Shown piece after piece: positions 33,526-45,815 of a stretch of DNA of 64,000 nt. A model generated the notes under the pieces. That model saw only the letters and a list, made by a program, of their open reading frames with translations, ran no database searches and was not told the DNA's origin. The translations under genes were made by a program, and so were the position numbers. Numbering within the stretch: position 1 is the stretch's first letter; every line of letters starts with the position of its first letter. Source of the DNA: Ceratopteris richardii (taxonomy: Eukaryota; Streptophyta; Polypodiopsida; Polypodiales; Pteridaceae); NCBI GenBank assembly GCA_020310875.1, contig CM035417.1, forward strand, positions 87,523,440 through 87,587,439. Direction: 5' to 3'.

Positions 33526-36308
33526 TTTTTAGTGGATATGTTAATTATTTAGATTTTTAGAGCCATGGAACTTATTTCTAACAAGTCACTTACTCTACAG
33601 TGATCCATGCATATACAACTTCTTCAGTGGGAGCCAGTATAAACAAACATAGTCACATGAGATAAAACAGTTTGCAAAATATAATTTAGGATAATCCCTC
33701 ATGTCTAGAATTCTTGTTGTGCCTCTATACCCCACATAAGGCAGAAACCCCCCTTTGAACTCCTCCCATTAAGGTTCTATGGGGAAATTCCATGGCACCA
33801 GAGGGCCTTTATTTTTAGCTTGAATGGCATTCAAATTGGCAAAACTTTTATGCCCCACTTACCTCATGGCATCAATCAAAAAGACCATTTATTACCATAA
33901 AATTTCACATGTAAAACTCATCTAGCTTAGAAGTTAAGGTTCCATGGATATTTGTACTCTCAAAGTGGTTTCTCCTCATAATGGGGGCCTTATAACTTAG
34001 AGCACAATGGATCATTTGTGGTACTTGAGGAGTAAGTATTGAGTATATCTAACATGAATGACCTTTTTGAGTTATATCCTGTGTAATTTCAAACTTCATA
34101 AATGATCATCTATTGAGAAAATTAACCAATAAAATGTCAATTATTGTAACTTGAACATACTCTATATGAAAGCGAAAATTGAATAATCACCAAGAGAAAT
34201 TATAAATGCACAGTTGTAGACTACAAAAATGTGAGAGTAGACATGTTTTCATTACAACTATCAAATCTTACAAAATTTACAAATTATTGGTATCAATGAT
34301 TGTACAAGTTGAAGTGCTTGCAAATGCAAGAAAGCATCACAAAATTTGCGATGCTCATCCATGGTGTAAATTATTTCTAGACAAATTCTAGATCAAGAGG
34401 ATTTTTAGGTATCTTAGTAGGAGAGAAGGCATCAGAGACATCTTTTTCTCCTATCCATACTTAGTTTGGAAGAATGTGAAAAGAGCCCTCATGCTATACG
34501 AATCGGTGAGCTAGAAACAAGAAATACTTGGTGATGCTCTTGAATGTAACCAAAAGCAAAGACCTCTAGAAAATCTAGAAGGAAAGATGTGTTATTAACT
34601 CCAACTGCTCTTCCAAAGACCAATCCATTGAGAAATTTGTAGATTGTCTGGGTAGAAGAATAAGAAATTTTGGAGAAATGCACCATTCAAAGAGTAGAGT
34701 TTGTTTAACTTCTAGAATAACAAGCTAAAAGAGAGTGGATCTTGCATGAAAGCGACATCAAGTTAATCAACATCCTTTGAAATTATCTTCAAATTTCTTC
34801 TATTTCTCTCATTTTTTTGAGGTTAAACCTGTTTTAGAGAAAAAAAAAGAAAATCATCACATAGAAAAACATATATGAGAATAAAAATGCCAACCTCATT
34901 TATAGTTCAAATTTGAAGGAATTTAGCTATATTATCCACTCTCTTCAAAACCTATGAAAAATACAAAATAAAATATAAGTATTAAAGAAAGAAATATTAT
35001 AACATGTATAATAAAAAAACTTGTAGATTCCTAACCTTATGCCCTTGTCAATATAGCTTACATTCAAATAGATTATAAAAAATATGTTTTCTCCTAGAAA
35101 ATCTTGTTAGTCCTAAGTTGGATATCTTCACCTAAAAAATTATTGCAATCTACATAAACGAAAAGAATAATCCATCATGAAGAAATTATTAATGGTTTGG
35201 AATGACTAATGCTATCAAAATTTCATGCAATGTTCAGAATGTACTTGTAAGGCTATGGAATGGTTGTCCCTCTAACTACATAGAAGGAAATGTAGCCAAA
35301 CCATAAAAAAACATATGTGGATAGATCAAAACTATATTAAATGCCATCAACAACTCAAAATTTCACAAAAATGCTCAGATCTTCATGCAATTCTTGGAAA
35401 TCACCTGTAAGGGTATGAAGTGGTTGTTCATCCACCAAAGTAGAAGGAAATATGTTTGTAACAAATAAAAGCATATCTCAATAGGTCAAAGATATATTCA
35501 ACACATGCAATATTGTAAAGTAATACTTACAATTGATAGAATATCTCATTCTAGTAGAGTTTTCAAGTGTCATAGTTGCCATTTCAAGATATGTTCTGCA
35601 ATAGCAACCATCCCATTGCCTTTGTGGTCACAATGAAGACCCAAGTTTCCAAGGTGTCTAACTTGATGAGGTCCATATATTAGAGGGTTGCATGTACACC
35701 CACACACCTTTGGAGTACTCATGTGGCATGTATTGTCCATCTCTAGCTTTGATATTGTGACACCTTAATGCGAAAACTTCATCTTTTGGTTGCCTATAGC
35801 CTTTAGATGTTGCCATTGAAGTTCAAGGTCTTCAATCTACAACAATAGTTCAATACGGGAGAAGCTGATAGCTTGGAATATAGACACAAGAGCTTCAATG
35901 GTGTTCTAAAGAGAGAAACTAGTGGAAAAAATATGTCCTTTTGGGACCTAGTACGAAACTATGAGGTTTAGGAGGGAAATACCTCTTTTCTTAGTATTTT
36001 TAAAAAAGTCATTTTTTCCAGCTCAAATCATGCACGGATTTCAAATGTGTGATAAAAAAGAGCACTTTTGACCCTAAAAAGTAATAGGGGGTCCATTGTC
36101 AGGTGTTATGATGAGCTTTTAAACTTTTTAAAAAATTTGAATTTTTGGGTTCAGCTTAGTTACGAGATTCCTTCTCTCTCTAGAGGCAACTCATTAAATA
36201 GAGGGGAAACTTGTTCCCTCTCTCCCCTTCAGACTAGTATTTTATAGGGTATAGACTGTGGCCACCACCCTCTTCTGATTGGTCAATCACTAATCACTCC
36301 TTAATCTA

Positions 36309-36341
36309 AAAGGCCCATGCAGGGTTCATTTTTTCCCCTAA
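36309..36341 (-). repeat. right terminal inverted repeat
   Basis: Reverse complement of 29447-29479; contains GGCCCATGCAGGGTTCATTT. Confidence 0.85.
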
Positions 36342-37490
36342 TTGATTACTTCTTTGCTTCACTTCTTTGCTATGATCATCTCAGAACAGTGAACTTTGCA
36401 GAGCTTGTTCTCATTTCATGGTGAATCATTTAATGTGATTTTAATCACTATATATTCAGTATATTGTCTAGTTCATAGCTACAAAGTCTCATTATCATTG
36501 GTTTTTGCAATGGTGAGATGTCCTCATATCTTTACTCTCTCGTCTACACTCTGAAGCACCTCGAAAATATCGGGCACATACTCTAACTTACTAAACTTCA
36601 TTCTCAGTGTGTAGTCCATATTTTTTATTGAAATAACTCATGACTGGTAGCTATCTAAGTTAATTAGATACCACCAAAAGGAATTTGTCTAATTGCTAGC
36701 ACGTTGAGAGCATTGTTCATTCTATTGAACATATGGAGAGACAAAAATAGCAAGTCTATGATCTTGGTTCAACTTTCTACTTATTTCTTTTGATTCATTG
36801 GTTAGAGGATCTTCTTCCAAAGCACATAGGTGATTATTTGTGATCATTAAGAAGCTTAAAGGGTCAAGTACACTATCCACAACTTGTTCCTGGCTATTGT
36901 GAAGCAAGATTTAGCAACACCACTTCATCTCTGAAATCTATCCACTATCTCCTCCAACATATTTTCATATAGATGTATGTGTGTGTGTCTCTCTCTATAT
37001 GTACATACATATGTGTGTGTCTGTTTGTGTGTACATACATATGTGTGTGTCTGTCTATATGCACATACATATGTGTGTATGTATGTATATATGTATTTAT
37101 ACATGTATGTACAAACGTAAATATGTGCGCATGTACATATGTATGTGCATACGTACGTACATAATGTATATACATACATATCGATGTATGTATGTATTTT
37201 TACATGTACGTACATATGTACATATGTGCGCATGTACATATGTATGTATGTACATAATGTATGTACATAATGTATGTACATACATATGTATGTTAGAATA
37301 TACAACCATAGATTAAAACACTATTACATTGTCAAAGTAATGATATGTTCATAGGCCAAACGGTATTGAAAAATTAGAAATTAGAAATAAAATTTAAATA
37401 AAAAAATTGCAGCGTTCGTACTCATAAACATATTCTAGATTGCGTACGATGAAGCGAACACTATGAGACAAAGGCCTCGATAGGAACACT
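36342..37490. repeat. tandem duplication, unit 2, right part
   Basis: Direct copy of 27186-28321, ending at the same GGCCTCGATAGGAAC. It includes a microsatellite at 36975-37290 like that of unit 1. Confidence 0.85.
36975..37290. repeat. TATG/TACA-type microsatellite, unit 2
   Basis: Equivalent of 27800-28135 but shorter in its GTAT runs. Open frames over it are not genes. Confidence 0.95.
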
Positions 37491-37854
37491 TAAAAACAAA
37501 AAAGAAAGTCAAGGTTTGAACTGAAAAAAAGGACCGCCACTTAAATGAGGATTGATTGTCATTTAAGCGACATTTTTATAGGTGCCATTATGACTGTTTC
37601 TTTTTTCAACGGCACCCTTATGGACGTTTAGAATTAATGCATGACCATCACTTAATCGATGCCTTGGCAAACACAAAAAAAGAATTAATGTCTCTCGACA
37701 ATATTCACAATCAGAAGGTAGAGTAAATTCAGGCGAGAGAGAGAAGTTGATTGCTTGAATTACAACACATATTCAGAGAGAGAGAGAAAAAAAATATATA
37801 TCAGGTAATTGATATTCCCCCCTCTTTTTTTTCTACATAACGATTACAACATCT
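37491..37854. other. no gene seen
   Basis: AT-rich spacer with GA runs and an AT run near 37794. Nothing coding recognised. Confidence 0.5.
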
Positions 37855-38400
37855 ATCATGCATACATTAATTCATACACATACATAACACACAAACAATG
37901 TACATACATCACACACGCATATATGCGTGCATGCAAACATATTTATACACACATAACACAAAAGACATACATACACATTCATACATGCATTCATGTAAAA
38001 ATGGGGTGAGAGTGTGCGTGTGTGTTTGTGTGTGTGTCTGTGAGAGAGAGAGATAAATAGATAAATAGAGATAGAGAGGGAGAGAGAGATGCATAGACAT
38101 GCACACATACATTCCTACACATGCACACATACACATACATGCATACACACATAGAAAGCCACACATATACATGCACACATACATATGCATACATACACAT
38201 ACACATGCATACACATAGACATGCACAGATACACATGCATACACATAGGCATGCATAGATACACATGCAAACACATGCATGCATACATCCACACATACAG
38301 ATACATACAAACAGACACACCCACACACACATACACATGCATGCATGTACATTTATATACACACAAGACTTAGGCATGCACACACATGTATTCAACCACA
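37855..38400. repeat. CATA/CACA microsatellite region
   Basis: About 550 bp of imperfect ACAT, CATAC, ACAC and GAGA repeats ending about 55 bp before the 5' LTR of element C. The long His/Thr- and Cys/Met/Val-rich ORFs here are repeat translations. Confidence 0.95.
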
Positions 38401-38456
38401 TACATTTATGTTGGGGGATTTTTTAGTTGAAAGGTGCTTGAGTGTTTGTAGGAGAG

Positions 38457-39069
38457 TGTTGGCATACAAGTCATAAGAAGAGCATGCAGGCACAAAGAAA
38501 CAATCATGCACAATATGGCAACAAGGCCCAATCATTTTTTTCATAAACTATTTCCAACTCAAGTGATTTTCATCACTACACACACATTGTAAATCCCGTT
38601 TTTGGTAAAATAGACTTCATTTTTTTCAAGACGAGGAGTACTCGAGCTTGAGGAGTATTAGAATTAGCTACATACCATTTTTCATAGTTTTTAGACTCCA
38701 TTTGAGCCCTCAAATAGGCCCTAGAACCTAACTTTTAACTAGGCTGGACAGTAGGTCTGGACAAGGCCAAAGCTAGTCAGAAAACTATAAAAAAAGAGCT
38801 AGAGAGCTCATTTTTGGGGTTAGATTATTAGTGATTTGAGCTTATGTAATAGACTTTTTGACTAATGCAAAGAACTCCATTGCTCCTCTGTTTGTTCTTG
38901 CCTTGTGTGCGTGTGTGTGTGTATGTGTGTGCATGTTTGTGTGCTTCTCACTCACGCACTTGTGCCTTCACTTGCTCATAGTCTTCATACTAGTCCTCAC
39001 GTCTCCACGGATTGACAATTATAAGGTGGATCTCCTCATGTTGGTACTTTCCATTGTGCTATAGTGACA
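38457..39069 (+). repeat. 5' LTR of element C
   Basis: 613 bp, starts TGTTGGCAT and ends AGTGACA. Contains a TG-rich run near 38905-38940. Confidence 0.9.
38786..38793 (+). promoter_or_regulatory. TATA-like box, 5' LTR of C
   Basis: TATAAAAA, conserved at 49498-49505 in the 3' LTR and on the minus strand near 53307-53314 in the LTR of B. Confidence 0.55.
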
Positions 39070-39076
39070 CCAAATT

Positions 39077-39094
39077 TGGCGACGTTGCCGGGGA
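39077..39094 (+). other. primer-binding site, element C (tRNA-Asp-like)
   Basis: TGGCGACGTTGCCGGGGA, 7 nt after the LTR. It differs by one base from the tRNA-Asp-type site TGGCGCCGTTGCCGGGGA known from Athila/Calypso-type plant gypsy elements. Confidence 0.75.
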
Positions 39095-40938
39095 GAGAGC
39101 TTCAAGGACGAGCGTGTGATGGTAATACGTAGTGTTGAGACATTGGAGTCATAGGTAATACCCTTTCTTTTCCTTATTTTTCTTCATTTTTTCTTCTTTT
39201 TGCATCACCATCACACAAAAATGTCCATTTTTTGGTCATATTCCCCTCCCTACCTCATTTCCCTCATTTCATTTGTGAGAGAGAGCGAGAGAGAGAGATT
39301 GCATGCTATCTGTTTTTGTGTGTTTTTTGAGCTTGCTCTGCAGGATCTAGCTGTACCACCATCTCCAGCAGCTTGCGCAGGTACAACAAAACTTTGCACA
39401 GGTCCGGGGATGATAACCTTTGTCTATCACGACAGATAGAAAAACTTAATATTTCTTGAATGCATGCTTGGCACGATAACCTACACCATCAGAGCACTCC
39501 AAATCACTAGAAGTTTCTAAAAAAATTGTGTTTTTTTCAATCTATTGCGATAGACACCGTCTGTCGCGACGAACACCGTCTGTCGTGACAAACAATGTCT
39601 ATCGTGACAGACATCCTCTATCGTGACAGACTGCACCCATGACAGACCCCGTCTATCGTGACAGACACCCGTCTATCGCGACAGACATAGCTCCACGATA
39701 GATAGCGTCTATCATGATAGACCTCGTCTATCGCGACAGACAGATCCATGACAGATGATAGACCCCGTCTATCGTTATAGACACCCGTCTATCATGATAG
39801 ATAGATCCATGATAGACGATAGACCCCGTCCATCATGACAGACACCCATCTATCACGACAGATAGATCCACAACAGACGATAGACCCTGTCCATCGTGAC
39901 AGACACCCATCTACGGCAGACGAGACCCACGATAGACTCAGTCTATCGCGATAGACACCGTCTATCATGACAGACAGGACCTCGATAGAAACCGTCTATC
40001 ATGACAGACAGACCCACATGACAGCTAGTGTCTATCGCGACAGAGACTGTCTATCGCGATAGACATGCAATTTTTGGCAAAAAAATAGAGGGGTAATTTT
40101 TTGAAAATTTGGGCATATTTGCATATTCAATCACCCATACTAGTACAAAGGCCTTAGAAAAATGCACTAAACTCCTAAAAGGTCCTAATTGTTTGTTTTA
40201 AGCCCCTAAACCTTGATTGTCATACTCAGTAGGGTAGGTACACCAAGGGAGCTCTAGAGAAAATTTCTTTTTTTGGCAATACAAAAGGGGGACTGAGGGT
40301 CATTCAAAGTGTCTGAAATAAATTTTCTATCAATTGAAGGTAAAAACTTGAGCTAAACTTGGGATTTTTATAGGATCATCGAGAGCTTTTGGAGAAAGCA
40401 AAGCAAGTGCCATTGTGTGCAGGCTTGGGAACATGCTTCCTAGGTAGACAAATGTAGCAAGGAGAAACGACTTGAGGTTGGAACATCTCTCAACCCCCTT
40501 AGTCCATTCTTAGCTTAGGCTAAGTGCGAGTATTTCTCTTGATTGACTAGGGGTACAATAGGAATATGCAAGTTCTAAGAGTCTCTAATTTCTCAAGTCT
40601 AAGAATAGCTTAAAGTGCAGTCAAGGGACAACTTAAAGGAAAAGAACTTAAGATAATTGGACAAAGAACATCAAGTACGACACACTTAAGTGCTACTGAC
40701 GACGCTTAATTAAAGATAAGAAAACAAATACAAAGGAACTCAAAAGGAACCAGTGATTGGTATCAAAGAATCAGCAACGTACAAAGGGAATATGAACCTT
40801 AGATCGGGAAGAAACCTAGGGAGAGACCGTCAAAGTATTAGATCATCCGAGGCTAGTGTCAACCATACAACCAAATCTTGGGGCCAGCAGTTGAGTGATT
40901 ACCCCTACGCTCTAGACTGAGAAACCAATGACTCTGAG
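39095..40938 (+). other. 5' leader of element C
   Basis: About 1.84 kb with no long ORF. It carries the palindrome array at 39541-40064. Nothing else recognised. A GGTATCAAAG at about 40759 is not next to an LTR and is not a primer site. Confidence 0.6.
39541..40064. repeat. array of short imperfect palindromes
   Basis: About 20 copies of a 16-bp near-palindrome, consensus GTCTATCGYGAYAGAC, plus half-copies such as ATGATAGAC. Spacing is irregular (about 18-50 bp) with a loose higher-order unit containing AGATCCATGA. Perfect palindromes GTCTATCGCGATAGAC occur at 39941-39956 and 40049-40064. Located in the untranslated leader. Confidence 0.9.
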
Positions 40939-41285
40939 ATGTCTTACAGCATGGAGACACCCATGGGTAGCTCAAAAGTTGTGTACCTAGAAAAACTAGA
41001 AGGTCCCTACAAGACTCAATTGGAATATATCCAGACCAACCTCTTAGGTGCACGCATCTATGAGGATGGTCTGAGAAGATCTGTTCTCCTAATTAAAAAC
41101 CCGAATCAGCCCATTGGACTAGAACACCTGGTAGTCAAGTTCAAAAATGGTTCCTACATTGATAAAGAAGGAACAATGTATGTGGTCACTAGCCAACTAG
41201 AAAGAACAGATGAATTTGGCAACATAATCCCAAAGGTCGAAATAGGAGACATAGAGCAAGGGAACTTACGAAAGGAGTCAAAAAC
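40939..41285 (+). pseudogene. element C ORF start, probable gag N-terminal piece
   Basis: About 115 codons from the ATG at 40939 (a second ATG follows at 40951), unlike any part of A or B seen here. Includes KVVYLEKLEGPYKTQLEYIQ and VKFKNGSYIDKEGTMYVV. At about 41286 it runs in frame into the region just before RNase H. So gag C-terminus, protease 1 and RT core are deleted. The gag identity is inferred from position only. Confidence 0.45.
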
Positions 41286-44192
41286 TGGACTTTTGACCAA
41301 TTTTGAGTGGACTGATGAATGTGAGAAATCTTTCAATGAGCTTAAACGACGATTGTGTTCAGCACCAATCTTGACTACACCACATTGGAACAAGCCATTC
41401 CATGTCCATGTGGATGCATCCAATTATGCTATTGGGTGTGTGCTTGCACAACCTACAGGTGAAGCAATATGGATCTTCCAATTGCCTATGCTAATAGATA
41501 GTTAAATGCAATTGAACGAAATTATACCACTACGAAGAGAGAAGGGTTAGGCATGGTATATGCGGTTAAAAAATTTAGACACTATTTTCTTGCAAATAAG
41601 TTTAAATTTTTTCTTTATCATCAAGCTCTACTTTACTTGGTAAACAAGCCATGCAATACAGGTAGATTAGTAAGATGGTTCCTCTTACTAATGGAATATG
41701 ACTTTGAGCTAGTGGTCAGGAAGGGCAAGACTCACTTGAGAGCAGATCATCTCTCAAGGCTCACATCTGGAGATGCCCCACAAGGAGTATCAGATGACCT
41801 TCTTGATGCTTACTTGTTTAATTTGGAAGTTGTACCACAATGGGCCAAGACCTTAGTGCCAATACTGACATATGGGCCTAAACATCCAGTAGTAAACACT
41901 CAAGATAGGGAGGCAGTAAAAGCGCAGAAGTACCATATCATGGCAGGACGTATGTACAAACATACACATCAAGGAATATTAGCTTGTTGTGTGGAAGAGG
42001 ACGAGTACGCGAAGTGGTTGCATTTAGCACATGTGGGTGCATTAGAGCAACACTACTCGAGGCAAAGAACTTTACAGACACTAAGGAGACTCAGAGTGCA
42101 CTAGCCAACTATGGAAGCAGACGTCCATAGGATGTGCAAGGAATGCCCAACCTGCCATACTAAACCACCAATGGATCATGCCACTCTTTATCGGGTGTCT
42201 TTAGTGCCAGATTGGAGCGAACCATTACTAGCCTTTTTGAGGACGAGAACCTTTCCTGAAGATATGTCATTGGCTAGACAAAGGAGCTTAGAACAAGAAG
42301 CTTTAGACTATACTCATTGGAGATAAGCTATACAGACAAGGAAAAGATGGTTATCTTAGATTATGTGCCCACGAGAGCGAATATCTGAAGATCTTGGAAA
42401 CTGCTCACCAAGGGGTAGTAGGAGGACACTTTGGACCAGATAGGGTGATCAAGGCAATACTATTTGTAGGTCTTTGGTGGCCCACACTTCACATGGATGC
42501 ACATACCTATGTGAAGAGGTGTGATGTTTGCCCGTGAACTCAATATCCTATATGCAAAGATGAGATGCCATTGAAACCTATGATGGGTGAAAGTGCATTC
42601 TCTAAGTGGGGAATAGACTTTGTTGGTCCTATTAACCTCTCAGCTAAGGGTTCCCATGCTGAATACATTATTGTGGCCACTGATTATCTAACCAAATGGG
42701 TAGAAGTAAAAGCTACCATGAAGAACGATGCCCAGACAACAACTAAGTTCTTATTCGAGAATGTATTCACCAGATACGGACTGCCAATAGAGCTAGTAAG
42801 TGACAGAGGCACACACTTCTTGAATGAAGTCATAGAAAACCTTCTCCAAGAATTCTTGGTGATACATAAGAAGTCTCCCCCCTATCATCCACAAGCTAAT
42901 GGACAGGCTGAGAGCACAAATAAGATTCTATGCAATGTATTGACAAAATTAGTTAATAATAAACGCTCTGATTGGGAGAAATAGCTACACCATGTTGTTT
43001 GGGCATACAGAGTTGCCTATAAAATGGTACTCCAAGCCACACCCTTTCAAATGGTGTTCAGCCAAAATGCAGTGCTACCATTGGACTTTTTGATACCTAC
43101 ATTGAAGTTAGCACAAGAGCATGACTGGACAGGCCATGAGCTCTCCTCTAGAATCTTCGATCTTGAACGATTGGGTGAAACACGATTGAGAGCTGCAGTA
43201 GGAATTTATGCAGCCAAGAAGAGACAAAAAGCATATTTTGACGCACATGTGAAGGATAAGGTCTTGAAAGCAGGAGACCTAGTCCTAGTCTACACTTTGA
43301 AGAAACATGCATGGAAATTAGAGAAGAGAGGCTATGGACCAATGATTATCAATAGGATCTCCACAAGTGGAGCAGTTCAACTAGCCACTCTAGAAGGCGA
43401 CATCCTACCAAGTTACATCAGTGGATGCAGAGTCAAGTTATATCAGGAACCCCTTAAGAACTTAGGCTACTAGAAGAGGCACCAAATCTTGGTCCCTCTA
43501 GGAACCCACATGAAGATAACAATGCTATTCTTGTCCAAGGTTCTATGGTGCAGAAAATGTTCACTCTTGATGGAAATGTAGAAGTCAATGAGGAGTTCCC
43601 TTCTTTTCCAAAGAGGATTCGAGGAAAGCAAGCCGAGCAACACATGACACAGAGGAGGCCAATGATCAAGAAGCATGAGCACCAACCTGGGCATTATAAA
43701 GTACCTCTTGGCATGAAGCAAATCTGGATACACGAGGGTGAAAAGACCATGGCTCCAGATACAGGTTCTCAAAGGTGCACCAAACGAGCTACACCGTCGA
43801 GGATTCCAACGAAGGAGTACCCTCGGCAACACTCTGAACATGCCATTTCTATTTGGGTCCCCAAGCGGTCAATGAAGGCTATCCCAAATGCTATACAGAT
43901 ATGGGTGCCCAAGACCTGCTTACAAGCTCAAATAGCTTCACCTCCATTCACAAGATTGAATCAACACTCACAAGCACCCTTGGCATATATCCTAGGGCAA
44001 ACATCTACACTCCACACCACTACATCTTCGGTCACACCTAGGAATGTCGAGAAAAGGGTACCCAAAAGGTCCCAAATCCAACACAATCCAGTCCACAAAC
44101 CTTCACATGTCATCACCACTAAAAGCTATGATTCCACAATCAAAGTTTGGAGACTTAAAACCTGTATCAAACCCCCTGATCCACCTTTGTAA
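41286..44192 (+). pseudogene. gypsy pol of element C: RNase H-integrase-tail, decayed
   Basis: Close to B pol. RNase H (HVDAS, LRADHLSR), two H2C2 modules, integrase core (GIDFVGP, SDRGTHF, NGQAEST) and GYGP are recognisable. Breaks: a frameshift near 41470, TAG at 42102-42104 (Trp in B), a frameshift near 42325, TGA at 42535-42537 (Arg in B) and TAG at 42982-42984 (Gln in B). Immediately after the integrase end the second protease is missing: the frame stops near 43471 and resumes in the tail with SIWVPKRS, QIWVPKTC and VWRLKTC, ending at 44190-44192. Confidence 0.88.
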
Positions 44193-44589
44193 ATCAATCC
44201 ACACTATTGTAGGTGCATTCTGAGTACATTGCACATCCAAAGCATGCATCTAGGATGAACACTAACCTACTAACCAACACTCACACACATCACAAACACT
44301 TCACCCACTGATCCCTAACCACTCAGAATGTCATGTTAGTATTGTGGAGGGAACACCATAACATCTTGTTTCCTATGCAATGCTAATGTGCCTCTCTTCT
44401 TCTAGCAGATAAGCATCAACGGCTACAAGCAGTCTCACGGCAGAAGTAGCTGGTTTGATCTCACAAGTAGGAGTAAGTACTGTAGGGATTAATGTGGAGA
44501 GTCTACCTATTGATGTGCCACCAACTAAATGACCTGTAGAGCTGCAACACCTCTAGCAAATACCTATACCGGACCCTCCCACAGGAATA

Positions 44590-45100
44590 ACAGAGAGAGT
44601 CCATGCAAATTCTCATTGGTTCAGTGGCATGCTAGGGCCCTTAGGAGAGGCCAAGTATATCTGGGAGTCCAAGTGTGAGTATGACACGTCATGGGTCTGA
44701 TTTCAGTTCTTTTCCAAGGAGTTTGAGACTCTCCAAAACACACAAGAACTTCAGAACATATGGCAATGTGCAGGGCTACTTGAGTACTTTGAGGCACCCT
44801 TACCCAAACCAGTTCTTCTACGATGTTACTATTTGGTCTCCACATTACAAGCTAATGAGGAAAAGGACAAACCAGGAACATTTGTCTTGGGTTCAACCCC
44901 ATGGGAGACATGGGGAGAGTATTTTGCCCAAAGAGATCTAGAGCCTTTTAGAAGCATCCACTTGAGTTGACTCGAGTTAACTGGGACACTTGGCGCACAT
45001 GCAGTTACATGGCCAACGCATGGATGGTTAGTATCTACGTGCCCAAGAAGGCAGTCCCCTGGAGAGATCTATACATAGAGGCATTTGGTTGGGAGGAGAG
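44590..45100 (+). pseudogene. ORF2 N-terminal remnant of element C
   Basis: Reads ANSHWFS, GPLGEAKYIWES, FFSKEFETLQN, IWQCAGLLEYFE and LRCYYLVSTLQ across frames, parallel to B ORF2 residues 60-170. It has a TGA near 44698 and stops after VLGS. The last part (44970-45118), reading AVPWRDLYIEAFGWEES, cannot be placed on B ORF2 with confidence. Confidence 0.7.
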
Positions 45101-45129
45101 TCATCTCTCTAGCACGTGGTGGTCGTAAT

Positions 45130-45810
45130 TGTAGTCTTGTTGCAATAAGGCATCTAGATGAAAAATTCTTGAAGTAATTGGATTGTAACATTGTTTCCTC
45201 TATGACTCTCATGGCCTGATTTTGCACTATGGTACGCTCTTCATGAGAACTCCCCATTTCTTCCACTTGTCGTAGCCATGGGGGTCGTGGTGCTTCAAAA
45301 GTATCGTAAACTTCTTCTGTTTGTTGTCCCCTTGGGAAGGGTTGCAGATCATATTCCTATTCAAACGTTTGTTCCACATGAATGGAGACTGTCTCTTCAT
45401 TTGTGGGTGCCTCAGGTGGGGATGGTGGTCTTTCGTATTGTAGAAGACGTGCCTGCAATTCTGTGACTTGTTTTTGGAGATCTTGTAGGGCCTCCGAGTC
45501 CGTGATAAGTGAAGTGGTTGAGGCAGTAGCTTGAGGGGCAGTTATCCTGTCTTTTTGTCACTTTTGATTCAGCTGATCCAGTTCCTCTGATAACTGGTCA
45601 TGTGCCTCAAGTAGTGTAGCATAGTCTTCAAGGATTATCTTTATGTTTTTCGGGGTCACTACTTGGAATTTTGAGGGAGTGATCGGTGCCCCAGGTGTGC
45701 TTTCGATGGCAGCCTCTAAGTTTTCCTGGTTCTATAGTTGGAGACGTCTATTTTCCTCCTGTGCTACTGCTAGGTGTCATTTGAGCAGCACCATATTGCG
45801 CTGAAGTTTG
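45130..45810 (-). pseudogene. ORF4 N-terminal remnant (inverted)
   Basis: Contains the EE(T/V)(M/V)(L/I)(Q/K)S(N/D)YF(K/R)N block of B ORF4 near 45160-45200, plus coiled-coil-like sequence upstream with stops and frameshifts. Confidence 0.65.
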
Positions 45811-45815
45811 GAATT

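Larger units (their letters stand above)
29447..36341. mobile_element. 6.9-kb insertion with terminal inverted repeats
   Basis: The left end TTAGGGGAAAAATGAACCCT and the right end, read as reverse complement (TTAGGGGAAAAAATGAACCC), match for about 33 bp. It splits unit 2 exactly where unit 1 is continuous, so insertion is certain. It is AT-rich with no transposase ORF. A 34-codon ORF at about 30050-30152 and short protein-like pieces to 30620 may be remnants. No clear target duplication. A decayed DNA transposon is the best reading; the superfamily is not assigned. Confidence 0.75.

Noticed and set aside
39541-40064. CRISPR-like array or tet-operator-like sites
   Set aside because: The units are themselves palindromes with irregular, related spacers rather than unique ones, there are no cas genes, and the context is a plant retrotransposon leader. 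The similarity of the motif to a tet operator is short and by chance.
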